Source of the DNA: Paenibacillus ihuae
Lineage (GTDB): Bacteria; Bacillota; Bacilli; Paenibacillales; Paenibacillaceae
Direction of reading: 5' to 3'
Assembly: GCF_001368795.1 (NCBI RefSeq)
Contig: NZ_LN831198.1
Location: 3,299,412 to 3,334,147, forward strand
DNA length: 34,736 bases
Translations under genes and position numbers: made by a program
Shown: in pieces, positions 1-7,506 of the stretch
Layout of the letters: each line of letters starts with the position of its first letter
Position numbering within the stretch: position 1 is the first letter of the stretch
Notes under the pieces: model-generated
The model's database searches: none
What the model saw: the letters and a program-made list of their open reading frames with translations, nothing else
Told to the model about the DNA's origin: nothing

Positions 1-39
1 TTCTGCTTGCTGCGGCGCTTTTTTGGTTTGTTGACTCAA
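1..39 (-). CDS. Start of an unidentified gene leaving the window (partial)
   Basis: Read leftwards, a textbook ribosome binding site (AGGAGG, complement of about 48-53) stands seven bases before a TTG codon at 39-37. The frame then stays open to the window edge and reads MSQQTKKAPQQAE. The lysine- and glutamine-rich start is typical of a cytoplasmic or membrane-anchored protein with a charged N-terminus. Too little is present to name a product. An AT-rich stretch around 60-105 is a plausible promoter zone for it. Confidence 0.55.
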   Translation of the reverse strand, partial: MSQQTKKAPQQAE

Positions 40-227
40 TTGCCACTCCTCCTACACAACTAATATATAAGGATCATAAATCCCTTATTTAAACTGAATA
101 TAAACGTGTATGATATTCTTCTGCCGTTCAGTCCTGTTCATTATAAGCCTGATCACGGAGCTGCTTAACGGTCTGCAAGACCATTCTGCCCTCCGCCCCC
201 GGATGTAGAAGCCGGAATAAATCATCG

Positions 228-275
228 TAGACAAAAAAGTAACCTATTACATATAATAAATGTGCAACAGGTTAC
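228..275 (+). promoter_or_regulatory. marR promoter with overlapping inverted-repeat operator
   Basis: A promoter is visible as TAGACA (228-233), 18 bases, then TATAAT (252-257). An imperfect inverted repeat brackets the -10 box: GTAACCTATTACA (239-251) on the left and the complement of GTAACCTGTTGCA (263-275) on the right, 11 of 13 positions matching. Its position over the -10 element just before a MarR gene is what one expects of an autorepressor site. That the MarR protein binds here is inference. Confidence 0.7.
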
Positions 276-299
276 CTTATATGAAAGGAGAAGAATCTA

Positions 300-764
300 A
301 TGGACGAAAAAGAACAGCAGGCTTACATCCTCGGCGCCTTCCTTATGCTTGCCAACCGTCTTCAGGTACTGGGTGATAAGCTGGATGAGAAGATCACAAT
401 GAAACAGTGGCTGCTGATTGCTGTTATTTTAAAGAGCGGCTCACCTGCACCCGCCTTAAGCGCTCTGGCTGCGATGATCGGCAGCTCCAGGCAAAATGTC
501 AAAAAAATGGCCCTTCTGCTCGAGAAGCAGGGATTTGTGGCACTCTCTAAGGATGAAAAGGATGCACGGATTCTGCGTGTACGGCTGACCGAAGAATGTA
601 GGGTTTATTTTGCGGGTAGACACCGGGAGGAAGAACAGTTCATGGAGGATTTATTCCAGGATTTCAATGCGGAGCTGACCACCGGACTGTTCACGGGTCT
701 GACCAAGCTCACTGATAACATTGCCCGGATGGAAGCCGGCTCCCCAGATGAAGAAAAGGAGTAG
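300..764 (+). CDS. MarR family transcriptional regulator
   Basis: A 154-residue protein with the usual MarR length and layout: an N-terminal dimerisation helix, a winged helix-turn-helix at about residues 35-100 (LSALAAMIGSSRQNVKKMA recognition region, then the wing around KDEKDARILRVRLT), and C-terminal helices closing the dimer. The ATG at 300 has an AAAGGAG site ten bases upstream. The inverted repeat around the -10 box suggests autorepression. The next gene begins inside the end of this one, so the two are cotranscribed and the DUF6544-like protein is the likely regulated partner. MarR proteins typically release DNA on binding small phenolic or lipophilic ligands or on oxidation; no cysteine is present, so thiol sensing is unlikely. 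The ligand is unknown. Confidence 0.9.
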   Translation: MDEKEQQAYILGAFLMLANRLQVLGDKLDEKITMKQWLLIAVILKSGSPAPALSALAAMIGSSRQNVKKMALLLEKQGFVALSKDEKDARILRVRLTEECRVYFAGRHREEEQFMEDLFQDFNAELTTGLFTGLTKLTDNIARMEAGSPDEEKE

Positions 765-1608
765 AACCATTATGATTCTGCTGATCATTATTTTTGTATG
801 TCTGGTTACCGCTATAATGGTCTTTTGGCACATTCCTTACTCCAAAACCAAGGCTGAATTTCAAAGGTTAGCCTCCGGTTTGCACAAGAGTGCATCAGCC
901 GCGCCGGATAAAGTATTCACCAAGGAGGATTGGGCTCCGCTGCCGCTGCCTGTCCGGAAGTATTTTGAAACCGCCGGATTTACCGGAATGCCCCAGATGT
1001 CCTCGATGAAAGCCGTCTTCCGTAAGGTTGATTTCATCCTGAGCCCCAGCAAACCGGCTATCACCATAGACTATACCCAGTACAACTTCATAGAGCAGCC
1101 CGCCAGAATTGCCTTTATTAACACTTCGATGTATGGCGTCCCTTTTCAGGGACTCGATTCCTATGGAGGGGGTGAAGGCGGCATGAAGGCCGTTCTCGGC
1201 AAGACGTTTACTCTGTTTAACCAGCGTGGCGGGGAATTGGATCAGGCGAGTCTGGTCACCTTTCTGTCAGAGGTTATGCTGTTGCCAAGCGCTGCACTGC
1301 AAAGCTACATTACCTGGAAGAAGATAGACGATCTGCATGCGGAAGCTATTATCTCCCGTTATGGCATTACAGCCAGCGGAATATTCAGTTTTCGTGAGAA
1401 CGGGGAATGCAGCTCTTTCTCGACGGAAGACCGCACGGCCATCGGGATGGACGGTTCAAAACAAAAAGTGAAATGGACCGCCTACATGGATACCTACAGA
1501 ATGATCCGCGGCGTCCGGCAGCCCACTCACCTAAAGGCGGTATGGCATTATGAACAAGGAGATCTTGTGTACTTTGACAGTGACAATCTTCAGTTAGAAT
1601 ACCGTTGA
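748..1608 (+). CDS. Membrane-anchored protein, DUF6544-like
   Basis: The protein opens with a positively charged stretch (MKKRSRT) and one hydrophobic helix at about residues 8-28, so it is probably an N-terminally anchored membrane protein with an extracytoplasmic domain. The rest resembles DUF6544-type proteins in my memory: a conserved block around LPLPVRKYFETAGF, then a beta-rich region with YGVPFQGLDSY and GVRQPTHLKAVW. No catalytic motif is recognisable. Two starts compete. ATG 748 keeps the charged n-region and overlaps marR by 17 bases. ATG 772 has the better ribosome binding site (AAAAGGAG, ten bases away) but loses the positive charges. The overlap means coexpression with the MarR regulator. 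Function unknown. Confidence 0.75.
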   Translation: MKKRSRTIMILLIIIFVCLVTAIMVFWHIPYSKTKAEFQRLASGLHKSASAAPDKVFTKEDWAPLPLPVRKYFETAGFTGMPQMSSMKAVFRKVDFILSPSKPAITIDYTQYNFIEQPARIAFINTSMYGVPFQGLDSYGGGEGGMKAVLGKTFTLFNQRGGELDQASLVTFLSEVMLLPSAALQSYITWKKIDDLHAEAIISRYGITASGIFSFRENGECSSFSTEDRTAIGMDGSKQKVKWTAYMDTYRMIRGVRQPTHLKAVWHYEQGDLVYFDSDNLQLEYR

Positions 1609-1611
1609 ATG

Positions 1612-2169
1612 CTATTCGGCAGTTCCAGTAAAATCCTTCACCTTGCATAACCATATCATATGATCATTACCAAGGCCCCAGTAGTCCTGAACCGTCTTAT
1701 ACGGCACCCCGAACTTTCTGAGCCATCGCTGCTGCGCGCGCTTGTAGCCGCTGTCCAGGCAGAACTGTTGAATCCCCTGCCCTTCAAGCCACGCAGCAAT
1801 GCTCTTAATGAGCGCTGAGCCTACACCCTGGCCCTGAAACTGCGGCAATACGTATAAACTGCCCAGCTCACCTGTTTCATTCAGCTCACCGCCTGTACAT
1901 ACCCGGATATCCTCTCCGCAGGGACCGAAGGAAATAGTTCCGGCTGCTGTGCCGTCCAGCTTGGCAAGCATAAAAAAGGTATCCGGGTTGTCCCCCGAGA
2001 GCGAGCTTAGCACAAGCTTGCTTTTCCCCTCAATTTCAAGTTGAATATCCTCGCGCAAACCGCCAAGTCCCTCTTGTTCAAAGGCATCTGTAATTGAAAT
2101 TTCAAATATCCGGGCTGCCGCCTCTTTATCCTCAGGCGTTAGCCTGCTTATAGTAAGCTTTGTATGCAT
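1612..2169 (-). CDS. GNAT family N-acetyltransferase
   Basis: The GNAT fold is clear. After strand 4 (ETGELGSLYVLPQFQ) comes the acetyl-CoA pyrophosphate-binding loop QGQGVGSAL at about residues 114-122, and a C-terminal half with the late strands expected of the family. The substrate cannot be read from the sequence; proteins of this size acetylate amines, amino acids or small metabolites. The ATG at 2169 is preferred, with GAGG upstream; a GTG at 2181 in the same frame would add four residues and has a poorer site. The gene stands alone, ending three bases from the end of the convergent DUF6544-like gene, and there is no room for a separate terminator between them. Confidence 0.85.
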   Translation of the reverse strand: MHTKLTISRLTPEDKEAAARIFEISITDAFEQEGLGGLREDIQLEIEGKSKLVLSSLSGDNPDTFFMLAKLDGTAAGTISFGPCGEDIRVCTGGELNETGELGSLYVLPQFQGQGVGSALIKSIAAWLEGQGIQQFCLDSGYKRAQQRWLRKFGVPYKTVQDYWGLGNDHMIWLCKVKDFTGTAE

Positions 2170-2263
2170 GTTCTCCGACACCTCAAAACCAGATTAAGCT
2201 TCTGCTTAGGGTTAGTGTACACAAAATGATCGAGAAAATCGCGGGGTTTTGCGTTCTGCCGGC

Positions 2264-3184
2264 CTATTCTGCGTCTTTATGGATAACAAGCCTATCCCAA
2301 TTAGGCGCGGACACCTGTGCCTGCTGCTTCCATCTGTTAAATACATCATTCAGCGCAACAACCTCGTGAACCGATCCATCGATCATTTTGGCAACCGGCA
2401 AACGGTGATACAGCTTCAGGAACAGATGGACCAGCCGGGGGTATTTCCGGATCCATTTTACCAGACTTGCCGGGGTTACCGTGTAGCCCAAAGTCTCGAG
2501 TACTCTAAACCCTTCATCCATCGCAACCACGATCTGCATCAGGGTCTGCTTGTTCTTCGCAAGCTTTTTGAAATCGTCCCCGGCGCCAACTGTAGCGAAG
2601 TTCAGCGGTACAATAGGGATGATATGGCTTTTCAGCCAGGCATCGATATCTTCAAGAATCGTCAGCTTATATTTCGCATGCTCAAATGTCTTCTGCAGAA
2701 TGTCCTGATAAGGAATCTGTCCGTCAAGCGCCCCGAGCACCATCTGCCCTCCCCCGCGGATGCAGATCATCCGGTCTTTCTCTCTCCGCCCTCCGCTGAG
2801 CTGGAAACCGAAAGCAATGTTCTTCTTCCTCCGGCTATGCTCATCCAAGTACTTCTGCATGGAATGAGCCTCCGGATTATTGCCCACCAGTACAATATTG
2901 CTGCTGGCATTCTCGGCAAGCACCGGCAGAACCGCCGGAAAATCATTAAATTTCATCACTACAAATATAAGATCGTAGCTTTCCTCCGGCAAAAGTGTGC
3001 TGATCACCTTCACTTTATCGGTTGTCGTCTTCCGCTGAAAGTAATGGCGTATAACTAATCCGTCCCGCTCCAGTTCTTCAGCCCGTACACCTCTGGCAAG
3101 GACAGTGACATCATTTCCACCTTGAACCAGTACATGCGCCAAATAGCTTCCCAGCACTCCCGCACCGTATACTAAAGTTTTCAT
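2264..3184 (-). CDS. Ketopantoate reductase family (PanE/ApbA-like) dehydrogenase
   Basis: The N-terminus has the Rossmann NAD(P)-binding fingerprint GAGVLGS at residues 7-13. It is followed by the ketopantoate-reductase layout: a nucleotide-binding half (LIFVVMKFND at about 73-82) and an all-helical C-terminal half. Length (306) fits the family. In the enzyme from pantothenate synthesis a Lys is followed by conserved Asn residues four and eight places later. Here WLKSHIIPIVP keeps the Lys but not the Asn residues. This is therefore more likely a paralogue acting on another keto acid than the pantothenate enzyme itself; that is inference. It is divergent from a TetR regulator, with paired inverted repeats between them, suggesting control by that regulator. 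Confidence 0.8.
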   Translation of the reverse strand: MKTLVYGAGVLGSYLAHVLVQGGNDVTVLARGVRAEELERDGLVIRHYFQRKTTTDKVKVISTLLPEESYDLIFVVMKFNDFPAVLPVLAENASSNIVLVGNNPEAHSMQKYLDEHSRRKKNIAFGFQLSGGRREKDRMICIRGGGQMVLGALDGQIPYQDILQKTFEHAKYKLTILEDIDAWLKSHIIPIVPLNFATVGAGDDFKKLAKNKQTLMQIVVAMDEGFRVLETLGYTVTPASLVKWIRKYPRLVHLFLKLYHRLPVAKMIDGSVHEVVALNDVFNRWKQQAQVSAPNWDRLVIHKDAE

Positions 3185-3203
3185 CGTTTCCCCTCTTTTT
3201 CGA

Positions 3204-3229
3204 ACAAATGTTGTTTTTCAATCATTTGT
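3204..3229. promoter_or_regulatory. Inverted repeat in panE-like/tetR divergent region
   Basis: ACAAATG (3204-3210) and CATTTGT (3223-3229) form a perfect 7-bp inverted repeat with a 12-base spacer, 20 to 45 bases before the start of the reductase gene. Location and size fit an operator for the adjacent TetR protein. Direct proof is absent. Confidence 0.4.
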
Positions 3230-3280
3230 CCAATATAATTCAGGTTATCAATGTGTACAATCGTTAATATCAGCGCTTAT

Positions 3281-3294
3281 GTCGGTTACCCGAC
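3281..3294. promoter_or_regulatory. Short palindrome ahead of tetR
   Basis: GTCGG (3281-3285) and CCGAC (3290-3294) form a 5-bp inverted repeat with a four-base loop, 58 bases before the chosen start of the TetR gene. It could be an operator half of the divergent control region or a small hairpin in the leader. The evidence is only its symmetry and place. Confidence 0.25.
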
Positions 3295-3351
3295 AGAATC
3301 CGGCAAATTGTTGGATAAGCTTGAATGAATATGCAAAGGGGAGCCTTACGC

Positions 3352-3924
3352 ATGGACAGACGAATCAAAAAAAGTCAGGAAGCGATCATGGAGGCCTTGA
3401 TCAGCCTGATGACGGAGAAGGAATTCGAGAAAATTACGATCAACGAAATCGCGGATCGTGCAGATGTCAACCGGGGAACAGTCTACGCCCATTACACTGA
3501 TAAATACAACCTGCTGGAGGTATGTATTGAGACTCATCTGGATCAATTGATTGAGAGCTGCATGCCGCTGGAAGAGTCCGATGAACCATCTTATCCTTCA
3601 AAATCCTCCCTTCTGCGTGTATTTGCCATGCTGGAGAAGCACACCGTCTTCTATACCACCTTGCTATCAAGTAAAGGCGTCCCGGCGCTGCGAAACCGGC
3701 TGTGCGAAATGATCTGTCTGGGCATTAAGCAGCACTTAGTTGAGAATCATTGCCCTACCCGTGTAGATCAGGAAGTCCAGATTCAATTTCTGGCTTCCGC
3801 GACAGTCGGAGTCATAGAATGGTGGTTCACGCACTCGATGCCTTATTCAGCTGAAGATATTACCGAGCAGCTATGGAAGCTGCTTGAGCTGAATCAAATG
3901 GTGCCTAGTCCACTCTTGATCTGA
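3352..3924 (+). CDS. TetR/AcrR family transcriptional regulator
   Basis: The N-terminal 50 residues form the classical TetR helix-turn-helix (ITINEIADRADVNRGTVYAH, then Y-D-K), followed by a helical ligand-binding domain of ordinary length (190 residues in all). The ATG at 3352 is chosen over the upstream ATG at 3325 because AAAGGGGAG at 3335-3344 sits seven bases before it. The divergent neighbour is a ketopantoate-reductase-like dehydrogenase, and downstream, 85 bases away, is a LysE-type exporter; either or both may be targets. The C-terminal domain gives no hint of the effector. Confidence 0.85.
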   Translation: MDRRIKKSQEAIMEALISLMTEKEFEKITINEIADRADVNRGTVYAHYTDKYNLLEVCIETHLDQLIESCMPLEESDEPSYPSKSSLLRVFAMLEKHTVFYTTLLSSKGVPALRNRLCEMICLGIKQHLVENHCPTRVDQEVQIQFLASATVGVIEWWFTHSMPYSAEDITEQLWKLLELNQMVPSPLLI

Positions 3925-4009
3925 AGACTAGAAATTCTGCAATAATATACTATAAGCCTTCAGGCGGTAAGGTGTACGATTCTTGTTGACTATATAACAG
4001 GAGGTCAGT

Positions 4010-4591
4010 ATGAATCTAACCGCTTTTCTTGTCTACTGTGTTATTGTTACTTTTACCCCCGGGCCCACTAATATCGTCATTCTTTCATCCGTCCAGCATT
4101 ACAGCATGAGGCAGGCGATGAACTATGTGCTCGGTGCAACGATGGCCTTCGGCCTGCTGCTTGGCGTATCCGCCATGCTGAACCGGATGCTTGCTGGCAT
4201 TCTGCCTAATATACTCAGCATCATGCAGATCGTCGGTTGTCTGTACATGCTCTATCTTGCGTATCAAATCTACCGGATGGGTTCGGCGGATACCCGGGAG
4301 CAGCATCCGTCCAGCTTTGCTTCCGGAATACTGATGCAGTTTATCAATCCCAAGGTCATCCTGTTTACCTTAACCGTGATCCCGAGTTATGTACTGCCTT
4401 ATTACAGTTCGGCGTTCACTTTGACGCTGTTCGTTATTATCATTACGGTTATCGGTTTTTTTGCTTTTATGGCCTGGCTTGTATTCGGATCTGTGTTTAG
4501 AACGTTTCTGCTGAATCATCAGCGGGCGGCGAATACGATTATGGCGCTGTTTCTGGTCTATTCGGCCGTAATGGTGTCGGGACTGCTATAG
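4010..4591 (+). CDS. LysE/RhtB family amino-acid (or related) exporter
   Basis: A 193-residue integral membrane protein with about six hydrophobic helices. It has the LysE/RhtB family signature near the N-terminus (FTPGPTNIVI at about residues 15-24) and a second conserved region FINPKVILFTL near residue 115. The family exports amino acids, homoserine lactones and similar metabolites using the proton gradient. AGGAGGT lies seven bases before the ATG. The next gene, an AraC regulator, follows after 17 bases on the same strand, so exporter and regulator form a unit. The substrate is not predictable from sequence alone. Confidence 0.9.
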   Translation: MNLTAFLVYCVIVTFTPGPTNIVILSSVQHYSMRQAMNYVLGATMAFGLLLGVSAMLNRMLAGILPNILSIMQIVGCLYMLYLAYQIYRMGSADTREQHPSSFASGILMQFINPKVILFTLTVIPSYVLPYYSSAFTLTLFVIIITVIGFFAFMAWLVFGSVFRTFLLNHQRAANTIMALFLVYSAVMVSGLL

Positions 4592-4608
4592 AGAATGGAG
4601 GTTCAACA

Positions 4609-5382
4609 GTGGAGCAGTTTATTTATAAAAAATCAGAGGATATCCTGGCGCTGTCCGCTAGCATGAGCGACTTTACCTACAAAAAGCACTGCCACGAAGA
4701 ATATGCTGTAGGTGTGACTCTGCGCGGCATCCAGCAGTACAATCTGAACGGCAGCTTTCAGTCCTCGTACCGGAATGGCGTTATGCTTTTCAACCGTGAG
4801 CAGTATCATGACGGCAGCTCTTATGACCGGGACGGTATTGATTATGTCATGCTCTATCTTAGACCCGAATTAGTGTCAGAGATACTCGGAAGTAAGGAGC
4901 TCCGGTTCAATACCCCTATTGTATATGACCGGTGGTTAGCGCGCTGCATCTGCTCCCTCGCGGAAGCCGTCCAAACCGGCCAAGAGGAGTCCTTATGCAA
5001 TGAACTGCTGCTCTCTCTTGTTGAGCGTCTAGCCCATACGTCAGCCGACACAGCTCATAGAACGGACAACCGGTTTGTCGAACGGGCTAAAGAGATGATG
5101 ATGGGCAACCTTAACCAGGTGCTGAAGCTGGAGGATCTCAGCAACGAATTCGGCATATCCAAGTTCCAGTTTATCCGCGGGTTCAAGCAGCATGCCGGCA
5201 TTTCGCCTTATCAATTTTTTCTGAATTGCAAAGTGGAATACGCTAAGCGCTCCATCGAACACACCAAAGATATATATGCGGCTGTAGCGGAATGCGGGTT
5301 TTTCGATCTAACCCATCTCAACAGGCATTTTAAAAGCATGTTCGGCGTCACCGCGTACGAATATATGTTACAGCTCAACTAA
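4609..5382 (+). CDS. AraC family regulator paired with the LysE exporter
   Basis: The first 150 residues form an AraC-type cupin effector domain (KKHCHEEYAVGVTLRG with its His-containing strand, then a YRNGVMLFNREQYHDG segment). The C-terminal 100 residues contain the two helix-turn-helix units, LEDLSNEFGISKFQFIRGFK and IYAAVAECGFFDLTHLNRHF. The start is GTG at 4609, with TGGAGG upstream. It lies 17 bases after the LysE gene, and a hairpin terminator follows it, so the pair is one transcript. In comparable pairs the regulator senses the metabolite that the exporter removes; this is inference here. Confidence 0.9.
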   Translation: MEQFIYKKSEDILALSASMSDFTYKKHCHEEYAVGVTLRGIQQYNLNGSFQSSYRNGVMLFNREQYHDGSSYDRDGIDYVMLYLRPELVSEILGSKELRFNTPIVYDRWLARCICSLAEAVQTGQEESLCNELLLSLVERLAHTSADTAHRTDNRFVERAKEMMMGNLNQVLKLEDLSNEFGISKFQFIRGFKQHAGISPYQFFLNCKVEYAKRSIEHTKDIYAAVAECGFFDLTHLNRHFKSMFGVTAYEYMLQLN

Positions 5383-5408
5383 ACGATATTCTTAACGTTA
5401 ACCAGCAG

Positions 5409-5442
5409 AAGCTCCCGGGATCAACGGATCATCCGGGAGCTT
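5409..5442 (+). terminator. Hairpin terminator after the LysE-AraC unit
   Basis: AAGCTCCCGG (5409-5418) pairs with CCGGGAGCTT (5433-5442), and an inner GATC/GATC pairing tightens the loop. The stem is 10 bp and GC-rich. The following bases are only modestly T-rich, but the place, 26 bases after the AraC stop codon and between convergent genes, fits termination. Confidence 0.65.
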
Positions 5443-5455
5443 CTATTTGTGCTGC

Positions 5456-6331
5456 TCAGTTTTTTTTCACTACAGGGATCCAAATCTCGCTTCTGTATGC
5501 GGGTGAAGATGTATCTTTACTTTCATTCCACAAAATCTCCGGCCCTTCCACCAGCTCATAAGGGGACGAAGGGAACCATTCAGAGTAGATTCTTCCCCAA
5601 ACATTTTGCAGTGTATCTGGAAAAGGACCCACGGCTTCAAATACAGCCCAAGTTGCGGCAAGCACCTCAAGCTGCGAGAAGGGCTCCGGACAATCCAGTG
5701 TCGTAGCCACGCCGATATAATGATCCAATTCCCCCTTTTCCTCCATCCGGCCCTCCGCGAAATTCACAGAAGCACTGATCATTCCTTGGGGTTCTATGTT
5801 GGAGAGAGCTTTAAGCTGGCTGATCATCTCCATATTCAAACTTCCCCACATCGCCGCGATTTCCGGATTCACTCCCTCGAAAATAATCGGCACTCTTTTA
5901 TGAAGACCTACAATGCGGAATGCTTCCTTCTCTTCCATACGGTAATTCATTTCATTTCCTCCCTGGACTGTTAATTGAAATGTCATCCGAGGAAAGGCCT
6001 TGAGCTGCTGACCGTTCACTCTCGCTTCAGAAGGTGTTACTCCATGAAACAGCTGAAAAGCCTTTGTAAAAGCATCGGGTGAACTGTAACCGTAATTGAC
6101 AGCGATATCGACAATCCGAAAGGAACTATGCTGCAGTTCAAAGGCTGCCAGCGTCAAACGTCTGCGGCGCACATATTCAGACAGCGGGATTCCGGCCAGA
6201 AAAGAAAACATCCGCTTAAAATGATACTCCGAGCACATCGCCCGCCTTGCTGCTTCCTTATATTCAATTTCACCCGATAGCTGCTCCTCAATATAGGCGA
6301 GCGCCTTATTCATATCCTCCAGCGGATTCAT
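5456..6331 (-). CDS. AraC family regulator with GyrI-like effector-binding domain
   Basis: Here the DNA-binding part comes first: two helix-turn-helix units within residues 8-105 ([20 protein letters not shown] and [21 protein letters not shown]). Then comes a GyrI-like/Rob-type small-molecule-binding domain from about residue 130 to the end ([20 protein letters not shown] opening, IWIPVVKKN close). This architecture is that of Rob-like and BmrR-like drug responders. The ATG at 6331 follows AAAGGAGG by seven bases; an upstream TTG would add seven residues but has no site. No exporter is immediately adjacent, so its targets are probably elsewhere or itself. Confidence 0.9.
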   Translation of the reverse strand: MNPLEDMNKALAYIEEQLSGEIEYKEAARRAMCSEYHFKRMFSFLAGIPLSEYVRRRRLTLAAFELQHSSFRIVDIAVNYGYSSPDAFTKAFQLFHGVTPSEARVNGQQLKAFPRMTFQLTVQGGNEMNYRMEEKEAFRIVGLHKRVPIIFEGVNPEIAAMWGSLNMEMISQLKALSNIEPQGMISASVNFAEGRMEEKGELDHYIGVATTLDCPEPFSQLEVLAATWAVFEAVGPFPDTLQNVWGRIYSEWFPSSPYELVEGPEILWNESKDTSSPAYRSEIWIPVVKKN

Positions 6332-6415
6332 GCACCTTCCTCCTTTCCTCAAGTCCAGATTAACAAAATCACGCCGCCAGGCTCCGACATTTGGTGCACC
6401 GTATTGACGGAATTG

Positions 6416-6973
6416 TCATTGCCGGCTGACCGGTTCCTTCAACGAAATCTTGTTCAGGAGATCAATGAACTGCTGTTTGCTCTGCGGATCTTTATCCAGA
6501 TTCGTAAACTCCAGAATATATATCACTTTATCCTTGATGGTTACAATCCCGTAGTATGTATTATGGGTTCCGGTCGCGCCGGATGCTGCTGGCCCGTTAT
6601 CCGCATCCAGGGTAATTAATCTGCAAACTCCCGCAGGCAGGGTTATCGTTTCATCGTTTATGACCGAGCTGTGATTCGGCAGTGCATGCTTAAATTCAAA
6701 ATCGGCCACATATGGACTTGAAGAGATTCGCCCTACGCTTTCACCCCGGTCATTTTTCAGCAAATAATTCATTTGATCCCCTGTATCCAGCTCCCAGTCA
6801 GCAGGCAGCTCCAATACCAGTGAAGATAAGTCATACTCCTGAACGGCAGCAACCATTGAGCTAGCTTCCTGATGATCCGCCTGAACGTCTCCCTTTACTC
6901 CGAAATTAGAGCACCCGGTCAGGCTTAACAGTAAAGTAACGGTTACAACCATTGTTTTATTGGCTATCCGCAT
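6416..6973 (-). CDS. Predicted lipoprotein of unknown function
   Basis: The chosen product begins MRIANKTMVVTVTLLLSLTGC, a charged start, a hydrophobic core and the lipobox LTGC. It should therefore be lipidated on Cys21 and anchored outside the membrane. The mature part of about 165 residues has a beta-rich look (LVLELPADWELDTG opening, YYGIVTIKDKVIYILEFT near the end), reminiscent of the PsbP/Mog1-like fold seen in many Firmicute lipoproteins, but I cannot assign a family firmly. ATG 6973 is preferred over ATG 6982 because GGAGG lies nine bases before the former and directly abuts the latter. It stands alone. Confidence 0.75.
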   Translation of the reverse strand: MRIANKTMVVTVTLLLSLTGCSNFGVKGDVQADHQEASSMVAAVQEYDLSSLVLELPADWELDTGDQMNYLLKNDRGESVGRISSSPYVADFEFKHALPNHSSVINDETITLPAGVCRLITLDADNGPAASGATGTHNTYYGIVTIKDKVIYILEFTNLDKDPQSKQQFIDLLNKISLKEPVSRQ

Positions 6974-7097
6974 TCCCTTCATCCTCCATTGCTTGTTCTA
7001 CTTAGGATAATTATCCCATATGAACGTGTATAGTGCAGCTAAACATTCATGGAGCCTATAAATATTTTAATTTTAAACTACGCCAAGAAAAATACAT

Positions 7098-7130
7098 TTG
7101 TTTTCTAATTAGATATATGTATAATTAGAT
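7098..7130 (+). promoter_or_regulatory. Promoter with 9-bp direct repeat before the DUF2087 gene
   Basis: TTGTTT (7098-7103), 16 bases, TATAAT (7120-7125) make a good vegetative promoter. TAATTAGAT occurs twice, at 7106-7114 and 7122-7130, sixteen bases apart start to start. The copies lie inside the spacer and over the end of the -10 box, a possible tandem binding site for a regulator. Confidence 0.55.
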
Positions 7131-7171
7131 CATAATAAAATTAATAGTCGGTAAAATGGAGGATCACAAAA

Positions 7172-7447
7172 ATGAAGAGTAAATTGGATAATTTTTTGGA
7201 CCGTGACCGCAAGCTGCGCAGCTGGCCCGCCAAACGTGCCAATCAAAGAATCGTCGTAGAGTATTTGAGTACAAATTTTGCAGAAGGTGTGGAGTATACC
7301 GAGGCAAAGATCAATGAGATTATCAGAGACAATCACACCTTTAATGATCACTGCTTTTTACGAAGAGAACTGGTTGACAACCGCCTTCTGGGCAGAACCT
7401 CAGACGGCAGCAAGTATTGGAAAATCCCCCTGCCGAAAGAATCGTGA
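7172..7447 (+). CDS. Small DUF2087 domain protein
   Basis: The whole 91-residue product matches what I know of DUF2087: an opening that ends in a P-A-K-R type motif (LRSWPAKRANQRIVVEYLS), a middle EYTEAKINEIIRDNHTFNDH, then LRRELVDNRLLGRTSDGSKYW. The fold is expected to be a winged helix, so it may be a small DNA-binding protein. In other genomes the domain often occurs fused to ArsR-type regulators; here it stands alone. TGGAGG lies nine bases ahead of the ATG. No partner gene is on the same strand, and the neighbouring HAD gene is convergent. Confidence 0.8.
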   Translation: MKSKLDNFLDRDRKLRSWPAKRANQRIVVEYLSTNFAEGVEYTEAKINEIIRDNHTFNDHCFLRRELVDNRLLGRTSDGSKYWKIPLPKES

Positions 7448-7470
7448 TCAGAGTTGAAGCATAGCCGAAA

Positions 7471-7496
7471 AAGCCTGCCGCTGGCCATTGCAGGCT
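7471..7496 (-). terminator. Terminator of the HAD phosphatase gene
   Basis: On the minus strand AGCCTGC (complement of 7490-7496) pairs with GCAGGCT (complement of 7472-7478), and the stem is followed by TTTTTC. It lies 11 bases past the HAD stop codon. An extra GCAGGCTT copy at 7501-7508 could form an alternative stem. Confidence 0.65.
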
Positions 7497-7506
7497 GCTT
7501 GCAGGC

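Noticed and set aside
128..238. Minus-strand open stretch reading protein-like (ends QTVKQLRDQAYNEQD)
   Set aside because: No start codon with a site except one giving 18 codons. A frame of this length occurs by chance often enough, and it overlaps the marR promoter. It might be a gene remnant but I cannot support it.
2249..3058. Long plus-strand open frame of 269 codons opposite the reductase gene
   Set aside because: It lies wholly antisense to a gene with a clear Rossmann motif, has no ribosome binding site and no recognisable domain.
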